This document shows, in pieces, positions 43,268 through 50,550 of a stretch of DNA of 64,000 bases. The notes beneath the pieces are model-generated. The model was given only the letters and a program-made list of their open reading frames with translations, had not been told where the DNA came from and did not search any database. The stretch lies in the NCBI RefSeq assembly GCF_020523825.1, contig NZ_JAJALK010000002.1, positions 124,001-188,000 of the forward strand, written 5' to 3'. The stretch's first letter is position 1. Every line of letters begins with the position of its first letter. Source of the DNA: Methylobacterium brachiatum (GTDB lineage Bacteria > Pseudomonadota > Alphaproteobacteria > Rhizobiales > Beijerinckiaceae). A program made the translations under genes and the position numbers.

Positions 43268-44317
43268 ATGACGATCCCGAATCGCACCGCCCATCCCGAC
43301 GTTCTCTCGGCAATCGGCCAGACACCGCTGATCCGCCTGCGCCGGGCCTCCGAGGCGACCGGCTGCGAGATCTTCGGGAAGGCCGAGTTCCTCAATCCCG
43401 GCCTGTCGGTGAAGGACCGGGCGGCGCTCGCCATCGTGCAGGATGCCGAGGCGAAGGGCCTGATCCGGCCGGGCGGGACCATCGTGGAGGGCACGGCCGG
43501 CAATACCGGTATCGGCCTCGCCCTGGTGGCCTCCGTGCGCGGCTACCGGACGCTGATCGTCATCCCGGTCACCCAGTCCGAGGAGAAGAAGCAGACCCTG
43601 CGGCTCGCGGGCGCGCGCCTCGTCGAGGTGCCGGCGGTGCCGTTCGCCAACCCGAACAACTACGTCCACGTCGCCCGGCGGCTGGCCGAAAAACTCGCGG
43701 CTACGGAGCCGGCGGGCGCGTTCTTCGCCGATCAGTTCGACAACGTCGCGAACCGTCAGGCGCATGTGGACGGGACCGGCCCGGAGATCTGGGCGCAGAC
43801 CGGCGGCCGGGTCGACGGCTTCGTCTGCGCGGCCGGGACCGGCGGGACGCTGGCCGGCACCGCGGCGGCCTTGCGGGCCCGGAAGCCGGGCCTGCGCATT
43901 GCACTCGCCGACCCGGAGGGCTCGGCTCTCTACGCCCACTACACAAGCGGCACCCTGAAGGCGGAGGGCTCCTCGATCACCGAGGGGATCGGCCAGGGCC
44001 GCATCACCCGGAACCTCGACGGCTTCACCCCGGACCACGCCTTCCGGATCCCCGACCGCGAGGCGCTGGACATCGTCTTCGGGCTGATGCGGGAGGAGGG
44101 CCTGTCGCTGGGCGGCTCGTCCGGCATCAACGTCGCCGGGGCGATCCGGCTGGCCCGGGAGCTCGGTCCCGGCCACACGGTGGTGACGATCCTGTGCGAC
44201 GGGGCGGCGCGCTACGCCTCGAAGTTGTTCAATCCGGCCTTCCTGACCGAACGGAACCTGCCGGTCCCGGGCTGGCTGGAGGCGCCGCAGGATGTGTTGC
44301 CGGATTGGCACGCCTGA
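43268..44317 (+). CDS. cysK: Cysteine synthase (O-acetylserine sulfhydrylase family)
   Basis: A 349-residue PLP enzyme making cysteine from O-acetylserine and sulfide. The PLP lysine is Lys49 in NPGLSVKDRAAL; the phosphate-contacting EGTAGNTGIGLALVA, GTGGTLAGTAAALR and GGSSGINVAGAIRLA segments follow. It is slightly longer than typical CysK, with the variant EGTAGNTG in place of EPTSGNTG. It lies 39 bases downstream of cysA, so sulfate uptake and incorporation are co-expressed. Confidence 0.9.
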   Translation: MTIPNRTAHPDVLSAIGQTPLIRLRRASEATGCEIFGKAEFLNPGLSVKDRAALAIVQDAEAKGLIRPGGTIVEGTAGNTGIGLALVASVRGYRTLIVIPVTQSEEKKQTLRLAGARLVEVPAVPFANPNNYVHVARRLAEKLAATEPAGAFFADQFDNVANRQAHVDGTGPEIWAQTGGRVDGFVCAAGTGGTLAGTAAALRARKPGLRIALADPEGSALYAHYTSGTLKAEGSSITEGIGQGRITRNLDGFTPDHAFRIPDREALDIVFGLMREEGLSLGGSSGINVAGAIRLARELGPGHTVVTILCDGAARYASKLFNPAFLTERNLPVPGWLEAPQDVLPDWHA

Positions 44318-44367
44318 GAACTACCGCCTCATCCGGGCAATATCCTCACAAAAGCGTGGCCCTGTGT

Positions 44368-44393
44368 TGAACGGAACGGATTGTCGCAGCGTT
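44368..44393 (+). promoter_or_regulatory. EcfG-like promoter of the DUF3309 gene
   Basis: TGAAC (44368-44372), 17-base spacer and CGTT (44390-44393), ending 47 bases before the ATG. One mismatch from GGAAC-N17-CGTT; same variant as at 21345-21370. Confidence 0.5.
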
Positions 44394-44440
44394 TGAACGG
44401 TCACGCTCGCAACAGCGCGACCGTCCGGAGAGCCCGTTCT

Positions 44441-44596
44441 ATGTCCCTCGTTACCATTCTCCTCATCATCCTGATCATCCTGGCCTTCGGCGGCGGCGGC
44501 TTCCTGGGCGGCGGCGCCTATCGCGGCCCGGGCTTCGGCCTCGGCGGCATTCTGCTGATCGTGCTGATCGTCCTGCTGGTCACCGGCCGGCTCTAA
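44441..44596 (+). CDS. DUF3309-type small membrane peptide
   Basis: A 51-residue very hydrophobic peptide: helix LVTILLIILIILAFGGGGFL, a Gly/Tyr/Arg hinge, then helix FGLGGILLIVLIVLLVTGRL. This matches the DUF3309 family of two-helix inner-membrane peptides of unknown function, common in alphaproteobacteria and often stress-induced. GGAG precedes the ATG, and an EcfG-like promoter lies upstream. Confidence 0.82.
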   Translation: MSLVTILLIILIILAFGGGGFLGGGAYRGPGFGLGGILLIVLIVLLVTGRL

Positions 44597-44623
44597 GCAC
44601 CGCACACCCTCTCGGACGCAGGG

Positions 44624-44651
44624 CCCGCCGGACCGGATTCGGTCCGGCGGG
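44624..44651. terminator. Bidirectional hairpin between converging genes
   Basis: A perfect 12-base-pair stem CCCGCCGGACCG/CGGTCCGGCGGG with a GATT loop in the 76-base gap between the DUF3309 gene and the converging protease-like gene. No U tract. Confidence 0.6.
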
Positions 44652-44672
44652 ATCGTCCGTGACGGCCGCACC

Positions 44673-46133
44673 CTACCGGCAGGCGATCGCGACCAGTGCG
44701 GGGGCCAGAGCGCCGGGCCCGCCATCCGGGCGTGGCTTCGCTTCGGCGATACCCTGAGCCGCCAGGAAGGCCGCGACCGCCTGGGCCGGCACCAGGGCCA
44801 GGCGCGCGGGCGGAACGATCCCGGCGACCCGCCGCGGGGCCGTCGGATAGCGGGCGACGAGCCCGACGAGACGGCCCGACCGGTCGAGAACCGGCGCGCC
44901 ACCCGCACCCGGCTGCAGCGGCGCGATCACGCCGCCCGTCACCGCGTTGGCTGGCGCCGCCGATCCCCCGTCCGGCCCCGCCGCCAGGGCGATCAGAGCC
45001 TCGTCGGCCGCGGGCGCATCCGCCCGCACGGACAGGCGCGCCGGGGCCGGAATGCCCGACGCCTCGAGCAGCGCGAGGCCGGCCGGATCGGTGGCCAGCA
45101 CCCGAGCCGATGACGGGCCGATGCGGGGCGCGGCGCAGCCCTCCAGCACCGCGGATGCGGTGAGCACACGCCCTGGCGCGACCACGAGCCCGGTTCCGGC
45201 TCCCTCGGCGGTTGAAGTGAGCGCCCGTGGCGGCGGCGCCGCGGGGGCCGCGGACAATCCGCTCGCGGCGGGCTTCGGGGGTGCCGACGCGCCGGCCGCC
45301 GGGAACGGCTCGAAGGCGTTGGCCACGGCGATCACCAGGCGGCCGACCTCCGCGGCCAGGGCCCGGTCGTAGCCGATCAGGAAGCCGCGCACGCCCTGCG
45401 GCCCGGCATCGTAGCGGATGTAGGACAGGCCGGGCCCGGCCTCGGCGGTGACCACCAGCGATTCCGGCCGCCGCAGCTTGTAGGTGACCTTGCGGTTGGG
45501 AAGCGGCGCGGTGGCCTGGTCGAACAGGCTGTCCAGGGTCTCGGTCCCGGGCGGGAAGGCCCGGGTCTCCAGGGTCACGCGCCCGTCCGCGCTCTGCCAG
45601 CGGGTACCGGATGGCAGGGCGGTGCGCTTCGACAGCAGGCGCTCGGGCACGCCGATCATCGCGCCGCTGGCGGGATCCGCGGCGATCCGGAAGCGGGCCG
45701 CGGCCTTGGCCGACTCGCCGGCCGCCAGCAGCGCCGCCCGGCAGCGAGGGTCGAGGGGATCGGCGCCGCCCGTCCGGGTCCGGTAGGCGCTCAGCGCGTC
45801 GAAGGTCCGGCGGCCGAACGCCCCCGAGACCACGGCGTTGAAGTCGCCGGTCCAGACCAGCGCGTCCTGGATTGCCTTGCGCTCCGCCTCGGGCAGCGCC
45901 TCGAACGCGGCCTTCGTCGCCTCGAAGGCCGGATCGGGCGCAGCGGGCCGGGCAGGGGACGCCGCCCTCGGCGCGGGCTGAACCGGCCGGGCCGGGACCG
46001 GACGGTCCTGGGCGAGGGCCGGACCAGGGGCCGTCAGACACCCCAGCAGCAGCGCCGCCAGGAGCGGATGCGTCCGCCGGCCACGCGGCGCAGTCTCACG
46101 ATCCGGTTCTTGCCCTGCTCGATGCGAATCCAT
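44673..46133 (-). CDS. Exported protein with degenerate trypsin-like domain
   Basis: A 486-residue protein. A signal sequence ends near residue 42 (APGPALAQ), followed by a Pro/Ala linker. Residues 65-120 resemble a peptidoglycan-binding-like helical domain (IQDALVWTGDFNAVVSGAFG). The C-terminal 175 residues align to the trypsin/DegP fold (GTGLVVAPGRVLTASAVLEG, ARVLATDPAGLALLE, PGAGGAPVLDRSGRLVGLVA), but the triad is absent: the TAAH His position is Ala, the DLALL Asp is Gly and the GNSGG Ser is Gly. It should therefore be a pseudoprotease, perhaps a binding or regulatory protein in the periplasm. Signal-anchor retention in the membrane is possible because the N-terminus is charged. Confidence 0.8.
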   Translation of the reverse strand: MDSHRAGQEPDRETAPRGRRTHPLLAALLLGCLTAPGPALAQDRPVPARPVQPAPRAASPARPAAPDPAFEATKAAFEALPEAERKAIQDALVWTGDFNAVVSGAFGRRTFDALSAYRTRTGGADPLDPRCRAALLAAGESAKAAARFRIAADPASGAMIGVPERLLSKRTALPSGTRWQSADGRVTLETRAFPPGTETLDSLFDQATAPLPNRKVTYKLRRPESLVVTAEAGPGLSYIRYDAGPQGVRGFLIGYDRALAAEVGRLVIAVANAFEPFPAAGASAPPKPAASGLSAAPAAPPPRALTSTAEGAGTGLVVAPGRVLTASAVLEGCAAPRIGPSSARVLATDPAGLALLEASGIPAPARLSVRADAPAADEALIALAAGPDGGSAAPANAVTGGVIAPLQPGAGGAPVLDRSGRLVGLVARYPTAPRRVAGIVPPARLALVPAQAVAAFLAAQGIAEAKPRPDGGPGALAPALVAIACR

Positions 46134-46382
46134 CGCCGTCCCCGACGCTCAACGCGGCAACCTTGGCAGAGGCCTCGGCTGCGCGCCAGATCGAAGGCCC
46201 GCGGCCGGTAACGCGCACGGAAATCTGCTCGTCCTGGCGCCGCTCTCCCGTGCACGCGGCCGCGCGATGCGCTAGAGGGCAGGGGTCCGGCCTCGCGGGC
46301 CGGCCCGGATATCCGAATCGGGACTCGACTCGGACCTCCTGCCGGCCGCGCGCCGCCGCCATGGTCCGACGCGGAGCCCGGC

Positions 46383-46559
46383 ATGAGCGAGACCAGCAAC
46401 ACCTTCAAGAAGGCGCCGAAGCGCAAGCCCACCAAGGGCAAGAGCGTCAGCGTCTCCCCCGAGATGCGGCAGGCCTATGCCGACCTGATCCGGGAACGCG
46501 CCGAGAAGCAGGAGACCTACGGGCGTCACCTGCCGCAGGAAGAGACCAAGCGCCGGTAG
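46383..46559 (+). CDS. Small basic protein, 58 residues, unknown
   Basis: A 58-residue Lys/Arg-rich protein beginning MSETSNTFKKAPKRKPTKGK, then a helix SPEMRQAYADLIRERAEKQE and ending PQEETKRR. GGAG lies eight bases before the ATG, the codon use is like that of its neighbours, and a family C repeat follows the stop. It is below common gene-calling length limits. The charge suggests nucleic-acid or protein binding; function unknown. Confidence 0.65.
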   Translation: MSETSNTFKKAPKRKPTKGKSVSVSPEMRQAYADLIRERAEKQETYGRHLPQEETKRR

Positions 46560-46566
46560 AAGAACG

Positions 46567-46689
46567 GGGTTTCCACAAGGGCTGAGCCCTTCGGCGGGCC
46601 ATCGGGGCGAGAGCCCCGATGGCATCGCGCTTCGTTCAACCCAGGGCTCTGCCCTGGACCCGCAAAAGGTCCCGGACCTTTTGAAACCC
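46567..46689. repeat. Family C multi-hairpin repeat, copy 4
   Basis: AAGGGCTGAGCCCTT, CGGGGCGAGAGCCCCG, CAGGGCTCTGCCCTGG and AAAAGGTCCCGGACCTTTT in order. It separates the converging stops of the 58-residue gene and the PhnA-domain gene and ends seven bases before the latter's stop. Confidence 0.82.
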
Positions 46690-46696
46690 TGAAGTC

Positions 46697-47005
46697 CTAC
46701 CGCTTGCGCACGAATTCCGTGCGCAGGACGAGGCCCTTGATGGTGTCGTGGCGGCAATCGATCTCTTCGGGATCGTCCGTGAGCCGGATCGACCGGATGA
46801 CCGTGCCCTGTTTCAGGGTCTGGTTCGCGCCCTTGACCTTCAGGTCCTTGATCAGGGTGACCGAATCGCCGTCGGCCAGGACGTTGCCGGCCGAATCGCG
46901 CACCTCCGCCCGTCCGGGCGCTGCCGCGGCCGCCTGACCGGGCGGAAGCCACTCGCCCGTCGCCTCGTCGTACACGTAAGATTCGTCGTCGCCCGCCAAG
47001 ACCAT
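46697..47005 (-). CDS. PhnA/YjdM-domain protein
   Basis: A 102-residue protein. The C-terminal 75 residues, VRDSAGNVLADGDSVTLIKD, LKVKGANQTLKQGTVIRSIR, DPEEIDCRHD and GLVLRTEFVRKR, are the PhnA/YjdM domain. The N-terminal zinc ribbon of E. coli YjdM is replaced by SYVYDEATGEWLPPGQ and an Ala-rich linker. The family is named for phosphonate utilisation but its real function is unclear. A start 12 codons upstream at 47041 is possible. Confidence 0.85.
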   Translation of the reverse strand: MVLAGDDESYVYDEATGEWLPPGQAAAAAPGRAEVRDSAGNVLADGDSVTLIKDLKVKGANQTLKQGTVIRSIRLTDDPEEIDCRHDTIKGLVLRTEFVRKR

Positions 47006-47198
47006 ACCCCCGGTACCGGGTCCGGGCGCTGCGCCCGTCACCCCGCTTGCCCGCGCCCGTCACGCCGAATCGGTCATCGCCCCGGCTCGGATGCTGGAAC
47101 AAGCGCGGCCGTTCTCGCTCCCGGCCGGGCCGGGGGCAAGGGGCAGCCTTCAGGATCGCCGATCCGGCCCCCGCACGCGGCGGAGGCCGGGGGCGGCG

Positions 47199-48485
47199 TC
47201 AGCGCTTGAGCGGGCCGGCCTCGATCACGTCCTCGACGGTGCGCAGGCCGGCCCGCGGGGAATTGACCAGGCAGGCCATGTTGCCCGGCGGGTGCTGGTT
47301 CCTCCACATCTTGGTGTGAGCCTGGGGGATCTTGTCCCAGGGGAACACCTCGCTCATGCACGGGTCGACCCGGCGGTCCATCACGAACTGGTTCGCCGCC
47401 GAGGCCTGCTTGAGATGGGCAAAGTGCGAGCCCTGGATCCGCTTCTGGCGCATCCAGACGTAGCGGGCGTCGAAGGTGATGTTGAAGCCGGTGGTGCCGG
47501 CGCAGAACACCACCATGCCGCCGCGCTTCACCACCAGGGCCGAGACCGGGAAGGTCGCCTCGCCCGGATGCTCGAAGACGATGTCGACATCCTGCTTGCC
47601 GGTGATGTCCCAGATCGCCTTGCCGAATTTCCGCGCCTCCTTGGTCCAGGCGTGGAACTCAGGCGAGTTCACCGTGGGAAGCTGCCCCCAGCAGTTGAAG
47701 TCCTTGCGGTTGATCACACCCTTGGCGCCGAGGCTCATGACGTAGTCGCGCTTCGAATCGTCCGAGATCACCGCGATCGCGTTGGCGCCCGAAGCCGCGC
47801 AGAGCTGCACGCCGAACACGCCGAGGCCGCCGGAGGCGCCCCAGATCAGCACGTTCTGGCCCGGCCGGACCGTGTGCGGCGCGTGGCCGAACAGCATGCG
47901 GTAGGCGGTGGCCAGCGTCAGCGTGTAGCAGGCGGCCTCCTCCCAGGTGAGGTGCTTGGGCCGGTGCATCAGCTGGCGGGACTGCACCCGGCAGAACTGC
48001 GCGAAGGAGCCGTCCCCCGTCTCGTAGCCCCAGATCCGCTGGCTCGGCGAGAACATCGGGTCGCCGCCGTTGCACTCCTCGTCGTCGCCGTCATCCTGGT
48101 TGCAGTGGACGATGACCTCGTCGCCGACCTTCCAGCGCTTCACCTTGGCGCCGACCTTCCAGACGATGCCGGAGGCGTCCGAGCCGGCGATATGGTATTC
48201 GCCCTTGTGCACGTCGAAGGGCGAGATCGGCTCGCCGAGGCCGGCCCAGACGCCGTTGTAGTTGACGCCCGCGGCCATGACGTAGACCAGCACCTCGTCG
48301 TCGCCGATCTCCCAGACCGGCAGCACTTCGAGCTGGTGGGACTGCTCCGGGGGCCCGTGGCGCTCGCGCCGGATCGCCCAGGCGTACATCTTGGCCGGCA
48401 CGTGACCCAGCGGCGGGATCTCGCCCATCTCGTAGAGGTCCTTGACCTCGCCGCCTGCCGGACTGACCGCAGCGCTCGCCGCCAT
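47199..48485 (-). CDS. ccr: Crotonyl-CoA carboxylase/reductase
   Basis: A 428-residue medium-chain dehydrogenase/reductase that reductively carboxylates crotonyl-CoA to (2S)-ethylmalonyl-CoA with NADPH, the key step of the ethylmalonyl-CoA pathway for glyoxylate regeneration. Diagnostic stretches are KGEYHIAGSDASGIVWKVG, HCNQDDGDDEECNGGDPMF, IWGYETGDGSFAQF, NADPH-binding LIWGASGGLGVFGVQL and VDIVFEHPGEATFP. The ATG at 48485 follows GAGGAG. It lies downstream of katA in the same direction, as described for Methylobacterium extorquens, with a terminator-like hairpin between. Confidence 0.97.
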   Translation of the reverse strand: MAASAAVSPAGGEVKDLYEMGEIPPLGHVPAKMYAWAIRRERHGPPEQSHQLEVLPVWEIGDDEVLVYVMAAGVNYNGVWAGLGEPISPFDVHKGEYHIAGSDASGIVWKVGAKVKRWKVGDEVIVHCNQDDGDDEECNGGDPMFSPSQRIWGYETGDGSFAQFCRVQSRQLMHRPKHLTWEEAACYTLTLATAYRMLFGHAPHTVRPGQNVLIWGASGGLGVFGVQLCAASGANAIAVISDDSKRDYVMSLGAKGVINRKDFNCWGQLPTVNSPEFHAWTKEARKFGKAIWDITGKQDVDIVFEHPGEATFPVSALVVKRGGMVVFCAGTTGFNITFDARYVWMRQKRIQGSHFAHLKQASAANQFVMDRRVDPCMSEVFPWDKIPQAHTKMWRNQHPPGNMACLVNSPRAGLRTVEDVIEAGPLKR

Positions 48486-48600
48486 CTCGCTCTCCTCTCG
48501 TCCCGCGTGGTTCTCGAAGGCCGCGGTTCTCATCGCGCTATAGCGGCGATATCCGAAGCGTCCAAGTGGGCCGAAAGTCGAAACCCAAGGGTTTCAGATG

Positions 48601-48631
48601 TGAAAAAGGCGCCGGCTCAAGGCCGGCGCCT
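48601..48631 (-). terminator. Intrinsic terminator or attenuator between katA and ccr
   Basis: On the minus strand a perfect 10-base-pair AGGCGCCGGC/GCCGGCGCCT hairpin is followed by TTTTT (48607-48603), 36 bases after the katA stop and 116 bases before the ccr ATG. Confidence 0.75.
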
Positions 48632-48666
48632 CCGTATTCAAATTCGCCTTTCCGGCAGACCAAGTA

Positions 48667-50139
48667 TTATTCGGCGGCAGCCTGCCGGGTGTCGATCCCG
48701 AGACCTTCCGCAACCCCGCGGCCGAAATCCGGGTGGACTTTATACCAGTGGGCGATCATCCGCTCCTGGATGTGACGCGGGGAATCGCCCATCGAGGTGA
48801 CGATGTTCTTGACGAGCCGTTCGCGCTCCCCGTCGTTCAGCACCTTCGACCAGAGCTGGCGCGGCTGGCCGTAGAGGTCCTCGTCATCGTTCGGCCAGCC
48901 GTAGCGCGCCGCATCGCCCCGGATGCGCAGGGGCGGCTCGGCGAAGGCCGGATCCTCCACGGGACCGCCGAAGGAGTTCGGCTGGTAGTCCACCTGAGCG
49001 CCGTGGTTGCCGTCGGTCCGCATCGCCCCGTCCCGATGGTAGGTCTGCACCTTGGCGTTCCTGGCCTGGTTCACCGGGATCTGGTGGTAGTTCACGCCGA
49101 GCCGGTACCGGTGCGCGTCCGAGTACGACAGGATGCGGTTCTGCAGCATCTTGTCCGGCGAGAAGCCGATGCCCGGCACCACGTTGGACGGCTCGAAGGC
49201 CGATTGCTCGATCTCGGCGAAGTAGTTCTCCGGGTTCCGGTTCAGCTCCATCTCGCCGATCTCGATCAGCGGGTAGTCGCCGTGCGGCCAGACCTTGGTC
49301 AGGTCGAACGGGTTGATCCGGTAGGTGTCGGCATCGAGCTCCGGCATGATCTGGACGGAGACCTTCCACTTCGGGAAGTCGCCCTGCTCGATCGCCGAGG
49401 ACAGGTCGGCGGCGGAGTAGTCCGGATCCGTGCCGGCGATCCGATCGGCCTCCTCGGCGGAAAAATTCTGGATGCCCTGCTTCGTGTGGAAGTGGAACTT
49501 CACCCAGTGCCGCTCGCCCCGCTCGTTCCACAGCGAGAAGGTGTGCGAGCCGTATCCGTTCATGAACCGGGCCGATTTCGGCGTGCCGCGGTCGCTGTAC
49601 AGGATCATCACCTGGTGGATCGCCTCGGGCGAGAGGCTCCAGAAGTCCCAGCGGCGCCAATGCGGCTTCAGGTGCGTGCGCGGATCGCGCTTCTGGGTCC
49701 GGATGAAGTCGGAGAACTTGATCGCGTCGCGCACGAAGAAGATCGGCGTGTTGTTGCCGACGAGGTCCCAGTTGCCCTCCTCGGTGTAGAACTTCAGCGC
49801 GAAGCCGCGGGGATCGCGGGCGGTGTCGGCCGAGCCGGATTCCCCGCCCACCGTGGAGAACCGGGCGACCATCGGCACCTCCTTGCCGACCTCGGTCAGC
49901 ACCTTGGCGCGGGTGTAGGCGCTGAGCGACTTGGTCAGCCGGAACGTGCCGTAGGCCCCGTAGCCCTTGGCGTGGACCACCCGCTCCGGAATCCGCTCCC
50001 GGTTGAAATGGGCCATCTTCTCGATGAGGTGGTAGTCCTGCATCAGCACGGGCCCGCGGGGACCCGCGGTGATCGAATTCTGATTGTCGGAGATGGGGTT
50101 GCCGAACGCGGTGGTCAGGCGCGGGCTCTGGTCGGCCAT
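48667..50139 (-). CDS. katA: Monofunctional heme catalase
   Basis: A 490-residue small-subunit (clade 3) catalase that disproportionates hydrogen peroxide in the cytoplasm. Distal His56 in [13 protein letters not shown], distal Asn in [13 protein letters not shown], and the proximal heme-ligand Tyr in [14 protein letters not shown] are all present. AAGGAG precedes the ATG at good spacing. It is first in the katA-ccr direction and divergent from ecm. Confidence 0.96.
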   Translation of the reverse strand: MADQSPRLTTAFGNPISDNQNSITAGPRGPVLMQDYHLIEKMAHFNRERIPERVVHAKGYGAYGTFRLTKSLSAYTRAKVLTEVGKEVPMVARFSTVGGESGSADTARDPRGFALKFYTEEGNWDLVGNNTPIFFVRDAIKFSDFIRTQKRDPRTHLKPHWRRWDFWSLSPEAIHQVMILYSDRGTPKSARFMNGYGSHTFSLWNERGERHWVKFHFHTKQGIQNFSAEEADRIAGTDPDYSAADLSSAIEQGDFPKWKVSVQIMPELDADTYRINPFDLTKVWPHGDYPLIEIGEMELNRNPENYFAEIEQSAFEPSNVVPGIGFSPDKMLQNRILSYSDAHRYRLGVNYHQIPVNQARNAKVQTYHRDGAMRTDGNHGAQVDYQPNSFGGPVEDPAFAEPPLRIRGDAARYGWPNDDEDLYGQPRQLWSKVLNDGERERLVKNIVTSMGDSPRHIQERMIAHWYKVHPDFGRGVAEGLGIDTRQAAAE

Positions 50140-50269
50140 CGCTGTCGCTCCTTGGAGGCGCTCCCCGCCGGCCGATCCATCCGGTCCGGCACGGGAGAGC
50201 GCGGTGAGTCACGGATCTGGAATCGGGGGCGACACCGGTCGCGCCCGACTTGGCGGCCGCACGCGTGCG

Positions 50270-50318
50270 AAACGGTGCCGGTGCGATCGCCGGCGGTCCA
50301 ACGCACCGGTTCCCGTTT
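50270..50318. promoter_or_regulatory. Imperfect inverted repeat in the katA/ecm divergent region
   Basis: AAACGGTGCCGGTGCG (50270-50285) and CGCACCGGTTCCCGTTT (50302-50318) are inverted copies, perfect over eight inner bases and matching over most of 16-17. The centre is 155 bases upstream of katA and 257 bases upstream of ecm. In M. extorquens a TetR-family activator, CcrR, binds a palindrome upstream of katA-ccr; this is the best candidate for such a site here. Elsewhere in the 411-base gap 50140-50550 I see a 13-base tandem duplication at 50347-50372 and a GGAGG ribosome site for ecm, and no gene. Confidence 0.5.
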
Positions 50319-50550
50319 GGAGCCGTTAAATTCTGGCTCGCGCGCGGGCTTGTGAAGGGGGCTTGTGAAGGGGCCTGGACCGGCCCTCAAATCCGGCTGT
50401 CCGCTCGGGCAAGTTTTTTAAAGGCCGCCCAAGCAGTACTGGCGCGCGTTGCACTTCTGTCGCGGATGACGCGCCCGGCCGCCTTCGCTACGGTGCGGCC
50501 AAGACTGCGCCCCGAGCGCGGATAGTGAAGAAGACCATACGGAGGCCAGG

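Noticed and set aside
44373..44393. GGAAC-N12-CGTT upstream of the DUF3309 gene
   Set aside because: Wrong spacer. The overlapping TGAAC-N17-CGTT is the better reading and is the one reported.
50347..50372. A 13-base tandem duplication GGCTTGTGAAGGG x2 as an operator
   Set aside because: Only two copies with no dyad symmetry; likely a local duplication.
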